Shown here piece by piece: positions 44,193-54,199 of a stretch of DNA of 64,000 bases. The notes under the pieces are model-generated. The model saw nothing but the letters and a program-made list of their open reading frames with translations, made no database searches and was not told the origin of the DNA. The stretch's first letter is position 1. Each line of letters opens with the position of its first letter. Location of the stretch: the NCBI GenBank assembly GCA_017936685.1, contig JAGBFA010000015.1:186001-250000 (forward strand). Reading direction: 5' to 3'. This stretch comes from Alistipes sp. (lineage in GTDB: Bacteria > Bacteroidota > Bacteroidia > Bacteroidales > Rikenellaceae). A program made the position numbers and the translations under genes.

Positions 44193-45401
44193 TTATTCAT
44201 TGACATAGTCATATAGTCGCGGCATTACTATATTGTACGATACATTATACTGAAATGGGTACGACACGCCGTCAATATCAATATAGAGATCTATAAGTTC
44301 AATCGATGACGGTTTACGATCAATCAAGAAAAAACCGAATAAAATATCGCCAGGTGCCAAAACTTGATTTTTAACATAATCTGCTTCTAATTGATTTGCT
44401 TCCGACTCCATCGATGAACTCGTCATTTGCAGTTTGTTATAATCTGTTGTTGTCGTCGTAGACTGTACTACGCCATAAGGTGTATATGAAGTCGTATATG
44501 AAGTTTTATTGAAAGCTCCTAAGGACGATAGCAAAGCCATATTCCACGATTGGCGATTATGCACTTTCCTAACATATTCGTCAGATGTATATATATGCGG
44601 TATAATACTCTTCATATTCTTCTGCATATTGTTCTTTACAAACAAAACATCTATATTTGAGATATCAAAATTCAAATTTTTCAATGACTTATTTTTAAGA
44701 TATATATCAACTTTATAATATTTACCATATTGGTTTACGCTCGAAATATGCAACGTAAGCAGCAGCCCATTCATATCATACCCCGACCATATTTCATCAT
44801 TCAAATCAGAATGAATACAATCATTATATTCAGGTTTGATATAATCATCGATAAACTCATTTGTAAATGAATTGAATTTACCAAATAAACCACTTTTTGT
44901 TGTTAATGTATAATAATCATATTTAGGCAGACCATTTTCATACTCTATACATTTACACGTTTCACCGTCCTCGCTATACGACAGCCATACACCGTTCACC
45001 AAACCATTATCATATATCGCATCGTCTTTGATATTTCCGTTTTCATAATAAGATGTGCATTGCCCATCACGTTTACCATTAAACCAAAACTCTTGACGTT
45101 TTACTTTGCCTGATCTGTAATATTCGATATATTTTTTATTGAATGTAGAGTTCTCATCATTGGCTTTATCTATTTCCCAATAGTCTCCTTCCGCTCGTAA
45201 TTGCCCTGACAAATAGAAGTCCCGAAACGGGTGGCGATCAGCGTCGTCATCATAATGGGCAACCACCCTAATATACTCGGCAAATGCCTTATAATCAACA
45301 CAGTGTCCATATTGATCGTAATATAACGTATCTATACGAGACTGAGCTATGGCTGGAATAACGATAACCGTCAGAAGTATTTGAAGCAAAAACGATCTCA
45401 T
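44193..45401 (-). CDS. exported MORN/YwqK-like repeat protein, 402 aa
   Basis: Signal peptide MRSFLLQILLTVIVIPAIAQ. Residues about 60-165 contain MORN-type repeats (FYLSGQLRAEGDYWE, YYRSGKVKRQEFWFNGKRDGQ, YYENGNIKDDAIYDNGLVNGVWLSYSEDGE), as in YwqK-like proteins. The C-terminal half is a beta-rich domain of unknown type (LLLTLHISSVNQYGKYYKVDIYLKNKSLKNLNFDISNIDVLFVKN). Codon and base use are much more AT-rich than the flanking genes, which suggests recent acquisition. The function is unknown. Confidence 0.75.
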   Translation of the reverse strand: MRSFLLQILLTVIVIPAIAQSRIDTLYYDQYGHCVDYKAFAEYIRVVAHYDDDADRHPFRDFYLSGQLRAEGDYWEIDKANDENSTFNKKYIEYYRSGKVKRQEFWFNGKRDGQCTSYYENGNIKDDAIYDNGLVNGVWLSYSEDGETCKCIEYENGLPKYDYYTLTTKSGLFGKFNSFTNEFIDDYIKPEYNDCIHSDLNDEIWSGYDMNGLLLTLHISSVNQYGKYYKVDIYLKNKSLKNLNFDISNIDVLFVKNNMQKNMKSIIPHIYTSDEYVRKVHNRQSWNMALLSSLGAFNKTSYTTSYTPYGVVQSTTTTTDYNKLQMTSSSMESEANQLEADYVKNQVLAPGDILFGFFLIDRKPSSIELIDLYIDIDGVSYPFQYNVSYNIVMPRLYDYVNE

Positions 45402-45447
45402 AATAAATATATTTTATGTAAAGATACAATAATTACTCACATAAAAC

Positions 45448-45479
45448 AATGCGGCTCCGTCATAAAATGAAGCCGCATT
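45448..45479 (-). terminator. obgE terminator
   Basis: The stem AATGCGGCT/AGCCGCATT is followed on the minus strand by GTTTTATG, just after the obgE stop. Confidence 0.75.
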
Positions 45480-45497
45480 AAATATTTAAAGTGCAAC

Positions 45498-46490
45498 CTA
45501 TCGCTGCAAGGCAGCCCAGAGCATATCTTTCAGGCGCGAGATGTTGAGACCCGTGACCGACGAGATGAACACCGACTCGATGCCCTCGGGCAGGTGGGCG
45601 CGCATCTGCTCGATAAGATCGTCGTCGAGCATGTCGCACTTGGTGACGGCCAGCAGACGCTGCTTGTCCAATAGCTCGGGATTGTATTGCGTCAGCTCGC
45701 CCAACAACACGCGATAGTCGGCCGCAATGTCGTCGCTGTCGGCCGGTATCATGAACAGCAGCACCGAGTTGCGCTCTATATGGCGCAGGAATCGCGTACC
45801 CAGACCGCGCCCCTCGTGCGCACCCTCGATGATACCGGGTATATCGGCCATGACGAACGAGTGGTCGTCGTGAACCGACACGATGCCCAGATTGGGTTCG
45901 AGCGTGGTGAAAGCGTAGTTGGCTATCTTGGGCTTGGCCGCCGAGACAACCGACAGCAGCGTGCTCTTGCCGGCATTGGGGAACCCGACAAGTCCCACGT
46001 CGGCCAGCACCTTCAATTCGAGAATGAAAGCACCCTCGGCACCCTCCTCGCCGGGCTGGGCATAGCGCGGAGCCTGATTCGTGGCCGTCTTGAAGTGCCA
46101 GTTGCCCTGACCGCCGCGGCCGCCTTTCAGCAGCACCAGCCGCTCGCCGTGCTCGGTCACCTCGCCGACGATCTCGCCCGTCTCGGCATTGCGCGCAACA
46201 GTACCCAGAGGCACAGGCAGTATGATATCCTTGGCATCGGCTCCCGTCGAACGCGCACCCGATCCGTTGCCGCCGTCCTCGGCGAACTGGTGTCGTTTGT
46301 ATTTGAGGTGTATGAGCGTCCAGTACTGGCTGTCGCCCTGCAATATGATGCTGCCGCCGCGGCCGCCGTCGCCGCCGTCGGGACCGCCGAAAGCCACGAA
46401 CTTCTCGCGGCGGAAGTGAGCCGATCCTGCGCCGCCGTGACCCGAGCGGGCGAATATCTTTACGTAATCAACGAAATTCGATCCTGCCAT
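45498..46490 (-). CDS. obgE: GTPase Obg
   Basis: A 330-residue ribosome-associated GTPase for 50S maturation and stress control. The glycine-rich Obg fold ([36 protein letters not shown]) precedes the G domain with G1 [10 protein letters not shown]3 [16 protein letters not shown] and G4 TKCD. The C-terminal OCT domain is absent, as in other short Obg forms. A TATCTTTG box lies 30 bp upstream. Confidence 0.96.
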   Translation of the reverse strand: MAGSNFVDYVKIFARSGHGGAGSAHFRREKFVAFGGPDGGDGGRGGSIILQGDSQYWTLIHLKYKRHQFAEDGGNGSGARSTGADAKDIILPVPLGTVARNAETGEIVGEVTEHGERLVLLKGGRGGQGNWHFKTATNQAPRYAQPGEEGAEGAFILELKVLADVGLVGFPNAGKSTLLSVVSAAKPKIANYAFTTLEPNLGIVSVHDDHSFVMADIPGIIEGAHEGRGLGTRFLRHIERNSVLLFMIPADSDDIAADYRVLLGELTQYNPELLDKQRLLAVTKCDMLDDDLIEQMRAHLPEGIESVFISSVTGLNISRLKDMLWAALQR

Positions 46491-46521
46491 AATATATAGT
46501 ACATGTTAGTTCCGAGCGGTG

Positions 46522-46529
46522 CAAAGATA
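46522..46529 (-). promoter_or_regulatory. -7 box for obgE
   Basis: TATCTTTG on the minus strand between the barrel gene stop and the obgE start. Confidence 0.5.
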
Positions 46530-46539
46530 ATCAATTTCC

Positions 46540-48975
46540 TCAAAACGACCAACTCACCGCGAGATAGTAGGTGCGGGGATAGGCGTAGGTCAGCATATTG
46601 TCGAACGGACGGCACAGCGACCGGTCGCCTACGGTGTAGCGGCGCACACGGTTCGACTCGTAACCGCCATACACGATGCCCGACGACGAGAGCAGGTTGC
46701 GCACCGACAGCATCACTCTCATCTGCGAGCCGCCCACACGAAAGCTCTTGGCGGCCATGGCATCGAGTGTCACGGCATCGCCGAGCCGCTGCTGCCGGGC
46801 GAAAGCCGCACGCTGCTCGTCGGAGTCGGCGTAGGTTATCACGCGCTCGGTGCGCCTTGCCGGCGACGGCTCGACATAACGCAAGCCGGCATACTGCGCC
46901 GACAGACGCAGCGACCACCCTTTGGCCGACCACCACGCAAGATCGGCGTATGCCGTAAGCTCGGGTGCTCCGGCATGGCAGCCGCCCATGTAGCTGCGCG
47001 ACTGCGACACCACCGTATTGTCGGCATCGGAGTAGACCTTGACCGTCGGATCGCCGGAAAAGCGGTACGAGCCGGTCGCGAGAGCAAAGGTCGACACCAA
47101 CCTGCGCGAGTATCTGAGCGTCGCGGCGGCCTCGATACCGGCATGCAGACGGCCGATGTCGCTCACGACGATGTCGGCATAGACTCCCGACAGATCGTCG
47201 TAGGCGTGCATCACACGACTCTCGCGCACACCGTGCATCAGATATGCCGCAGCTTCGAGATCGAGCACGGGCGAGTGGAACCTGTAAACGACCTCCGCGC
47301 CACACCTCACACCCATGCGCGGACGATCGACCGGACGGTTGTTATACTGCGTTTGCAGGAAGAGATCGGCAGTCTCCGGCACATAACCCTCGACGGCCAG
47401 ATCGACCGACAGCGAGTGACGCGGCGCAGGAGCGTAACTCCACGCGACCTTCGCCACGTAGGGCGTAAACGTCAGTGTCTTAGAGCGACCATACGACGCC
47501 GCACCCGCGAAAAGCTCCTTTTCGTAGTATCCGCGCCTCCGCACACGACAGTCGGACAACTCCAATGCCACGACGATCTGCGAGCGGCCGCATCGCCAAT
47601 CAGCCCTTGCCATTGCTCCCACGCGGCTCTCGGTCAGCGCATAGTCGTAGCCGAAACGGTCGCCGCGGCGGACAGTGCGATCGGGGTGGCGCATATCGTT
47701 CTGCAACATGTTGCCGTAGGTGTCGTCGTCGAGCAGGAAATAGTCGCGGTCGACGATCATGCCGGCACCCAACAAATCGCGCATGCGCTTGAACGAGCGG
47801 CGGCGGTCGTAACCGGCCGTGATGCCGTATCGAAGCGTAAGACGCTCGCCCGCGAGGGTCTCGAAACGCACCGCCGCAGAGACCTCCGCAGTGCGGTCGA
47901 CACGATCCTCGACAGCGTATGCCGCACTGCCGTCGGTGCGCAGCGCGTTGACGGCATACAGCTCCTGCCAGTCGATCTGCGTATATCGCTCGTCGCCGCT
48001 GCGCCACGCATCGGCCACGGCGGCGGCCACAGCCTCGTCGTCGAAATAACTCGGCAGCGAGCGGTAGTTGTCGGGCTGCGGAGTGCGGGCATCGAACCAT
48101 GCCGGAGCGGAATAGCTGCTCCACCCCACGGCCGCACGCAGCGAGGCGGTCATGACCGTCGACGGAGAGAGCGAATGCGTCACGGCTGCTACCGCCTGCG
48201 GCATGGCCTGCCGTCTGATGCGGGCATTGCGCACCTTGCCCGACTGCATGCCCCACGACGGATTGTAGAGATTGTCACCCGTGAGCACGAAAGCCTCCTC
48301 GGTGGAGGCCGAGCGAAGGCCGCGCATCGAGAGCGGTGCCAGCAGTGCCAGCGACCACATATCGCCGCCAGAGGTATATTTGGCAGCACGGAGTGCAATA
48401 TCCGCCCGATTGGTGAAAACGCCGTCGATATATGCATCGCGCCCCATGCGGGCGGCGACATACGACGAGAGCGTCCAGCCGTGCGGCATGTTGCGAGTCG
48501 AATGGTAACGCAATCCGCCCAGATAGCCGCAGCCCGACACTTCGGCCGTCAGACGGTGTTCGTCCAAAGGCACATCGTCGACTAAAGAATACTCCTCGGC
48601 CGAGGCCATGCCGCCCGCACCCGAGTATGACGCGGCCATGCCGGCAGCATAACGCGGCTCGATGCGCAGCGAACGCAGCAGAGCGGCCGCACGCGAGTCG
48701 ATAGCAAGCCCGTCGAGGGTCGTGCGCTGCCAGCGATAATCCGCACCGCGGCGGTCGTTTGCCACAAACGACAACGCATACTCCGCCCGGCGCGCCCAGA
48801 TGTCGTCGACCCACACCACAGGCCGCAGAAAGATCGAGGTGTCGGCCGCAAGCTCAGGGCGGTACTCCTCCTCTTCGCGCCCGATCTTGTAGGCACGGCT
48901 ATCCTCCGCAGGAGGCTGCGGACGCGCGGGCAGCCATGCGGCGACAAGCAATGCAAGCACAAGGATTCTTCTCAC
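46540..48975 (-). CDS. TonB-dependent receptor-type outer-membrane barrel without a plug
   Basis: An 811-residue outer-membrane protein with signal peptide MRRILVLALLVAAWLPARPQ. It contains many amphipathic strands and ends in the aromatic YYLAVSWSF. RNLLSSSGIVYGGYESNRVRRY near the end is typical of TonB-receptor-like barrels. No carboxypeptidase-like or plug domain is visible in the first 150 residues. The start codon is GTG. Such plugless barrels are often encoded near DUF5689 lipoproteins; the DUF5689 pair lies 2 kb away. The cargo is unknown. Confidence 0.82.
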   Translation of the reverse strand: MRRILVLALLVAAWLPARPQPPAEDSRAYKIGREEEEYRPELAADTSIFLRPVVWVDDIWARRAEYALSFVANDRRGADYRWQRTTLDGLAIDSRAAALLRSLRIEPRYAAGMAASYSGAGGMASAEEYSLVDDVPLDEHRLTAEVSGCGYLGGLRYHSTRNMPHGWTLSSYVAARMGRDAYIDGVFTNRADIALRAAKYTSGGDMWSLALLAPLSMRGLRSASTEEAFVLTGDNLYNPSWGMQSGKVRNARIRRQAMPQAVAAVTHSLSPSTVMTASLRAAVGWSSYSAPAWFDARTPQPDNYRSLPSYFDDEAVAAAVADAWRSGDERYTQIDWQELYAVNALRTDGSAAYAVEDRVDRTAEVSAAVRFETLAGERLTLRYGITAGYDRRRSFKRMRDLLGAGMIVDRDYFLLDDDTYGNMLQNDMRHPDRTVRRGDRFGYDYALTESRVGAMARADWRCGRSQIVVALELSDCRVRRRGYYEKELFAGAASYGRSKTLTFTPYVAKVAWSYAPAPRHSLSVDLAVEGYVPETADLFLQTQYNNRPVDRPRMGVRCGAEVVYRFHSPVLDLEAAAYLMHGVRESRVMHAYDDLSGVYADIVVSDIGRLHAGIEAAATLRYSRRLVSTFALATGSYRFSGDPTVKVYSDADNTVVSQSRSYMGGCHAGAPELTAYADLAWWSAKGWSLRLSAQYAGLRYVEPSPARRTERVITYADSDEQRAAFARQQRLGDAVTLDAMAAKSFRVGGSQMRVMLSVRNLLSSSGIVYGGYESNRVRRYTVGDRSLCRPFDNMLTYAYPRTYYLAVSWSF

Positions 48976-49121
48976 TCGGGTATCTGTTTACGGTGCAATA
49001 TCAATGCGAATATACGAAAAAGGGCCGGAAAAATATCCGACCCATGTAAAATATTTTATTTGCGGCACTACTCCGCCGCCGACACCCGCGCATCACGCCC
49101 GGCGGTGCGGTCTGCGCCGCA

Positions 49122-50570
49122 CTACAAGTTTGCGAGCAGATCGACCAGCAGACGCCAGAACTTGTCGACCGTCGAGATCTCCAAACGCTCGTCGGGCGAG
49201 TGCACGCCGCGCAGCGTCGGACCGAACGACACCATCTCCAACTCGGGATATTTTTCGAGGAACAGACCGCACTCCAAACCCGCGTGTATGGCACGCACCT
49301 TAGGCTCCGCACCGAACAGACGGCGATAGCTCTCCACGGTGATCTCCAACAGCTTCGAATCGGGATTGGGCGTCCAGCCCGGATAACCGTCGGAGTGAAC
49401 CACCTCGGCGCCGGCCAGCGTGAAGACGGCCTCGACGGTCTGCATGGCATAGAGCTTGGCACTCTCGACAGACGAACGCTGCGAGGTGGTGATGACGATG
49501 CGATTGTCGCTCTCGAACTTGACCGAAGCCAGATTGGTCGATGTCTCCACCAGACCCTCGACGGCAAACGACATGGCCAGTACGCCGTTGGGCACACCCA
49601 CCAAGGCACCCAACAGTGCGCGCTGCGACGACAAGTCGATGACGCTATCCACCGTCGGCATCTCGTTCAGCGAGACGGACATACGCGGCTCGGTGAAGTG
49701 ATATTCGGCCTTCACCTCCTCGGCGAACTGCTCGTAGCGGCGGCGGAAATCGGCAGCCGCCTCGGTCGGGACACCGAATATGGCGTATGCCTCGCGCGGA
49801 ATGGCGTTGCGCAGATTGCCGCCCGAGAAGTAGCTCAGGCGCGCATCGAAACGCTCGGCAGCCTCCCACAGCAGGCGTGCCACGATCTTGTTGGAGTTGG
49901 CGCGACCCTTGTCGATGTCGTCGCCCGAGTGACCGCCCAGCAGATCGGCCACATCGACACGGAAATAGGTGAACGTCGCCGGTGCAGGCTCGGTCGTGTA
50001 GTGCAGCGTGGCCAGCGTGTCGACACCGCCCGCGCAGCCGATGAACAGCTCGCCCTCGTCCTCAGAGTCGAGATTGACGAGATATTTGCCCGTGAGCATG
50101 CCCTCGCCCAACTCGAAGGCTCCGGTAAGACCGGTCTCCTCGTCGACCGTGAACAACGCCTCGACGGCTCCGTGACGCAGCTTGTTGTCGATCATCACGG
50201 CCAGTGCGGCGGCCATGCCGATGCCGCAGTCGGCACCGAGCGTCGTACCCTCGGCACGCACCCACTCGCCGTCGACACGCGTACGAATGGCATCATGCTC
50301 GAAATCGAACTCCACATCGGAGTTCTTCTCGCAGACCATATCCATGTGCGACTGCAAAATGACGGTCGGGTGCTGCTCCATACCCGGCGTGGCGGGCTTG
50401 CGCATCACCACATTGCCGATCTTGTCGCGCTTGCACTCTATGCCGTGCTTCTCGGCGAATGCCATAAGCCACTCTATGATCTTTCCCTCCTTCTTCGACG
50501 GACGAGGCACCTTGGTGATATCATCGAATATCTCCCACACGCTCTGCGGCTGCAAATCTCTTATTGTCAT
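49122..50570 (-). CDS. pepD: aminoacyl-histidine dipeptidase (M20 family)
   Basis: A 482-residue zinc metallopeptidase that cleaves Xaa-His and other dipeptides in the cytosol. Metal-binding motifs are visible: LQSHMDMVCEKN, TLGADCGIGMA, and VDEETGLTGAFELG, with a C-terminal histidine region (AIHAGLECGLFLEKYPELEMVSFGPTLRGVHSPDERLEI). The ATG at 50570 (MTIRDLQPQSVWEIFDDI) is the family start; the longer frame upstream is AT-rich non-coding sequence. Confidence 0.95.
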   Translation of the reverse strand: MTIRDLQPQSVWEIFDDITKVPRPSKKEGKIIEWLMAFAEKHGIECKRDKIGNVVMRKPATPGMEQHPTVILQSHMDMVCEKNSDVEFDFEHDAIRTRVDGEWVRAEGTTLGADCGIGMAAALAVMIDNKLRHGAVEALFTVDEETGLTGAFELGEGMLTGKYLVNLDSEDEGELFIGCAGGVDTLATLHYTTEPAPATFTYFRVDVADLLGGHSGDDIDKGRANSNKIVARLLWEAAERFDARLSYFSGGNLRNAIPREAYAIFGVPTEAAADFRRRYEQFAEEVKAEYHFTEPRMSVSLNEMPTVDSVIDLSSQRALLGALVGVPNGVLAMSFAVEGLVETSTNLASVKFESDNRIVITTSQRSSVESAKLYAMQTVEAVFTLAGAEVVHSDGYPGWTPNPDSKLLEITVESYRRLFGAEPKVRAIHAGLECGLFLEKYPELEMVSFGPTLRGVHSPDERLEISTVDKFWRLLVDLLANL

Positions 50571-50679
50571 AATTCTTCGTTTAAAATAGTTGACCGCGGC
50601 ACCGGTTGCCCGCCCTCTGCCCGCCGAAAGGCGGAAAAATCCGGCGAAAAAATCCGATGCCCCGAAATGTTTTACTCTA

Positions 50680-50687
50680 CAAATATA
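50680..50687 (-). promoter_or_regulatory. -7 box for pepD
   Basis: TATATTTG on the minus strand, about 110 bp before the pepD start, which implies a long 5' leader. Confidence 0.45.
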
Positions 50688-50765
50688 CATTTTTTATACA
50701 AAGTATAAATCATCGCGGTTTGAAAAATTTTCGCGAAAACATTTGGTTTATTTTATAAACTACTT

Positions 50766-50773
50766 TATATTTG
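50766..50773 (+). promoter_or_regulatory. -7 box for the DUF2141-receptor operon
   Basis: TATATTTG matches TAnnTTTG and lies 38 bp before the first ATG of the operon. Confidence 0.6.
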
Positions 50774-50811
50774 CAACAGGTAATCGAAAACAACTCTAAA
50801 ATTTACGCATC

Positions 50812-51177
50812 ATGAAACGAATCCCGACATTGGTCTGCATGCTGGCACTCACAGTGCTGACGGCATCGGCCGCGGAGGTTACACTGACCGTCAAGGGCAT
50901 ACGCAGCCGCAGCGGCCAGATACTCGTAATGGTCAGCTCCGAGTCGCTCGACGAGCCGATATATGCTGCCGCCGCAGCATGCGGCGAGCGCGCAGAGATT
51001 AGGCTCGATCTGCCCGACGACAAGCCCTCGGACATAAGAGTATTTCACGACCACGACGGCGATTTCAAGATGCGCACCGGCTCCAACGGCGCACCTTTGG
51101 ACGGAGTGGCCGTCACGCGCTACAATCCCGCAAAGGGCAAGACCTGCATATCCGTTTCGTTATACTACGCCGAATAA
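50812..51177 (+). CDS. exported DUF2141 protein, 121 aa
   Basis: Signal peptide MKRIPTLVCMLALTVLTASA is followed by one DUF2141 beta-sandwich (EVTLTVKGIRSRSGQILVMV...IRVFHDHDGDFKMRTGSNGAPLDGVAVT). The HDHDGDFKMRT loop with Asp and His is the family hallmark and may bind metal. It is the first gene of an operon, 2 bp before the receptor gene, and may be its periplasmic or surface partner. Confidence 0.9.
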   Translation: MKRIPTLVCMLALTVLTASAAEVTLTVKGIRSRSGQILVMVSSESLDEPIYAAAAACGERAEIRLDLPDDKPSDIRVFHDHDGDFKMRTGSNGAPLDGVAVTRYNPAKGKTCISVSLYYAE

Positions 51178-51179
51178 AC

Positions 51180-53585
51180 ATGAAACTATCGACAGCCATG
51201 ACAATCGCTGCGGTGCTCTGCACGGCAGGAGCAGTGTCGGCAGCGCAGAAGCGTCTTAGCGGCCGCACGGTCGGCAGCGACGGGGAGGCGATCGGCTATG
51301 CCACCATTGTCGCCATGCAATCCGAACGGCAGGCGGCCGGGACTGCGGCCGACAGCGGCGGGCACTTCTCGATGCGGCTCGCCGACGGCGATTATACCCT
51401 GCTCGTGCGCTTCGTAGGCTTCGACGAGCGCATCATGCAGGTGCGTGTGGCGGGCAGTGACCTCGACGTGGGAGAGATCGTGCTCACGCCGAAGACGCAG
51501 AGCGTAGGCGAGGTGGTCGTGACGGCAGACCGCATACGCCGCCAAGGCGACCGGTTCGTCATGGAGGTGGGAGCCGCCGACACGGGCAAAGATGCCGCCG
51601 AGGTCGTGGCGCAGGCACCGGGCGTATGGCTCTCCGACGACGGGCTGTCGATCAACGGTGCCGCCGCGGCGCAGCTCTATGTCGACGGACGGCGCGTCAG
51701 GCTCTCGGGCGAGGAGCTGACGGCATATCTGCGTCGCATGCGCAGCGAGGATATAGCCCGCATAGAGGTCGTCCCGACGGCCGCGGCCGACCTGCCGGCC
51801 GATGCTGCGGGCGGCATAGTAGCCATAACGCGGCGGCGCAGGCGCGACGGCGGAGTGAGCGGCTCGGCAAGCTACACGGCACTGCTGTCCGCGATGCTGA
51901 CAAGTCATCGTCCGGCGGCCGCAATCGATGCCGGCATCGGGCACTGGACCCTCACGGCAGCCGCCTCAGCCTCCGCCACACCGCGCATGAAGGTGCAGAC
52001 AGAGGAGCTGCGCACGCTGCCGTCGGCCGATACGCCATACTACGTCAGCCAGTCCGATTCGCCGCAGAGCGACAACGAATATACGGCACGCATAGGGGCA
52101 TTCGCCGACATTGGCGGCAGACACTCTCTCGGCTTGGAAGCGGAGTACGCCTCCACACGCCACACCGCACCGTCGCTGATCGAGACCTCTACCGACAGCG
52201 ATATGCTCCCCGCATCGGTCACAGGGCAATACGACTGTCTCTCGACGGGCGACATGCTCTCGGCGGCAGCCAACTACGCCCTGCAGCTCGACACGCTCGG
52301 CTCGGCACTGCGTATAATCGCCGACTACACCCTGCGCCGCAGCGACTCGGACAACCTCTACGCAGCAAGCACGACAACGGAGATGCAAATCCGCGACACG
52401 CTCTACAACAACACGGCGCATACGCGTTACGACATATTATCGGCCGATGCCTCGATCGAAAAATGTCTCCGCCACGGCATGCGGCTCAAAACAGGAGTAC
52501 GCTATACGCGCACCTTGCTGGACGAGCGTTCGCAATGGTCGGGCTTAGCCGACGAATCGTGGCTGCCGCACAGGGCATACGATGTCGACAATGACTACGA
52601 CGAAGATATTGCGGCCGTCTATGCCGCAATATCGGGCAGCGCAGGCCGGCTGTCGATGTCAGCAGGTGTGCGCGGCGAATATACCTCGACACGCAAACGC
52701 GGCGCGTTCGACCGCAGATACTTCGATCTGTTTCCCAATGTCGGCATGACGCTCGGCTTCGACAATGCACGGCGGTGGATATTGGCCGTCAACTATTCGC
52801 GCAACATCGAGCGGCCGACATTCTCGCGGCTCGACCCCACACGCATACAACTCTCCGAATACAGCTATATGCAGGGCAATCCCGATCTGCGGCCTACATA
52901 CATTCACCGCATCAACGCCACGCTGATCTACCGCTACCGCTTCACGCTCACCGTCGGCGGCAACCTGCACCGCGACTTGATACGTGAGCTGTGCATAATA
53001 CCCGAAGAGAATCACTCGACGAGCTGCATCATGCCCGTCAACCACTACTCGGAGAACCACTGGTTCGCAGCCGTCACCCTGCCGCTGCGCATAGGCCGCA
53101 TCATCAATCTCACGGTCAATGCCGTGGCCGTGAACCAACGCATACGCACGCTCGAAACGTCAGCCGCGGCATCGCACAACCTTTTGTTCGCCAACGCCAC
53201 GCTACAACTGACCCTACCGACAGACTTTCGCATAGAGGCATCATGGAGCGGTCACACCCGTCTCTATTCGGGCAACAGCGAGGTGGCGGCGTTCGACGAG
53301 TGGAACCTCTCGATACGAAAGCAGATGTTCCGGCAGCGGCTGACCCTGCATGCCGGCATATACAACATCTTCGACCGCCGAGTCGGTTACGCGACGCACC
53401 CGACGGCATACGACGGAAGCAGCACGATACGCTCGGGCTTCGCCGCACGCCGCGTGAGCATAGGCATATCATACTCGTTCACAAGCGGAAAGAGTGTCGA
53501 TACCCGACGCGTAAAACGCAGCGACGAAGAGACGCTTCGCAGATTGGGCGGCAAAAACGATGGCACAACAATAAAAAATCAATAA
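51180..53585 (+). CDS. TonB-dependent outer-membrane receptor with carboxypeptidase-like domain
   Basis: An 801-residue receptor. Signal peptide 1-22; a carboxypeptidase-regulatory-like domain at about 25-105 (KRLSGRTVGSDGEAIGYATIVAM...DYTLLVRFVGFDERIMQVRV); a plug at about 110-215 (VGEVVVTADRIRRQGDRFVMEVG...VEVVPTAAADLPADAAGGIVAI-type end); then a barrel of the outer_membrane beta-barrel family. NYSRNIERPTFSRLDP...SEYSYMQGNPDLRPTYIHRINATLIYRYRF is the hallmark barrel segment. The operon also encodes DUF2141, a membrane protein and a winged-helix regulator. The ligand is unknown. Confidence 0.9.
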   Translation: MKLSTAMTIAAVLCTAGAVSAAQKRLSGRTVGSDGEAIGYATIVAMQSERQAAGTAADSGGHFSMRLADGDYTLLVRFVGFDERIMQVRVAGSDLDVGEIVLTPKTQSVGEVVVTADRIRRQGDRFVMEVGAADTGKDAAEVVAQAPGVWLSDDGLSINGAAAAQLYVDGRRVRLSGEELTAYLRRMRSEDIARIEVVPTAAADLPADAAGGIVAITRRRRRDGGVSGSASYTALLSAMLTSHRPAAAIDAGIGHWTLTAAASASATPRMKVQTEELRTLPSADTPYYVSQSDSPQSDNEYTARIGAFADIGGRHSLGLEAEYASTRHTAPSLIETSTDSDMLPASVTGQYDCLSTGDMLSAAANYALQLDTLGSALRIIADYTLRRSDSDNLYAASTTTEMQIRDTLYNNTAHTRYDILSADASIEKCLRHGMRLKTGVRYTRTLLDERSQWSGLADESWLPHRAYDVDNDYDEDIAAVYAAISGSAGRLSMSAGVRGEYTSTRKRGAFDRRYFDLFPNVGMTLGFDNARRWILAVNYSRNIERPTFSRLDPTRIQLSEYSYMQGNPDLRPTYIHRINATLIYRYRFTLTVGGNLHRDLIRELCIIPEENHSTSCIMPVNHYSENHWFAAVTLPLRIGRIINLTVNAVAVNQRIRTLETSAAASHNLLFANATLQLTLPTDFRIEASWSGHTRLYSGNSEVAAFDEWNLSIRKQMFRQRLTLHAGIYNIFDRRVGYATHPTAYDGSSTIRSGFAARRVSIGISYSFTSGKSVDTRRVKRSDEETLRRLGGKNDGTTIKNQ

Positions 53586-53611
53586 CTTTACACTCTAAAA
53601 ACATTCCGACA

Positions 53612-54196
53612 ATGGAACAGAATCAACTCACGGCCCGACAGAGCATCGATCTGATCGCACGCACGATCAACAACACACGCCGACACATCGAGCAAGGCGT
53701 GTACAAGCACTTCCTGATATGGGGCTATCTTACCACAGTCATATCGCTGACAATATGGGCATTGGCAAGATCTACGGGGAACATGGCCGTCATGTGGCTG
53801 TGGTTCGCGCTGCCCGTGACAGGCGGAGGCTTGGTATTGCTGACCTGCCGCACGCCGCGCGATCACGGATACGTGCGCACCGACATCGACCGCGCCATAT
53901 CGCACGTATGGCTCGTGCTGAGCATGGCATGCCTTGTTGCCAGCGTATCATCTTATTTCATCGGCCTGCCCATACTCTTCATTGTCATACTGCTCATGTT
54001 CTCGGGCACAGCCATCACGGGACTCATTATCCGCTCGCGCATACTCTCGACGGCCGGATTCACAGGACTGGCTCTCTCGGTGCAGCTCTTCTTCGTGCAC
54101 GGCATAGATCAATGTCTGGTGTTCGCAGCAATATTCCTGCTCGCAATGGTCGTCCCGGGACACATGCTCCGACACCGCGCAAACAAAAACCGATAG
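53612..54196 (+). CDS. multi-pass membrane protein paired with a winged-helix regulator
   Basis: A 194-residue inner-membrane protein. The polar N-terminus (MEQNQLTARQSIDLIARTINNTRRHIEQGVYKHFLIWGYLT) is followed by five or six hydrophobic helices. Proteins of this kind in Bacteroidota are commonly encoded with a small winged-helix gene, as here (next gene 3 bp later). The ATG at 53612 is chosen as the first after the receptor stop. Biochemical function is unknown. Confidence 0.8.
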   Translation: MEQNQLTARQSIDLIARTINNTRRHIEQGVYKHFLIWGYLTTVISLTIWALARSTGNMAVMWLWFALPVTGGGLVLLTCRTPRDHGYVRTDIDRAISHVWLVLSMACLVASVSSYFIGLPILFIVILLMFSGTAITGLIIRSRILSTAGFTGLALSVQLFFVHGIDQCLVFAAIFLLAMVVPGHMLRHRANKNR

Positions 54197-54199
54197 ACG

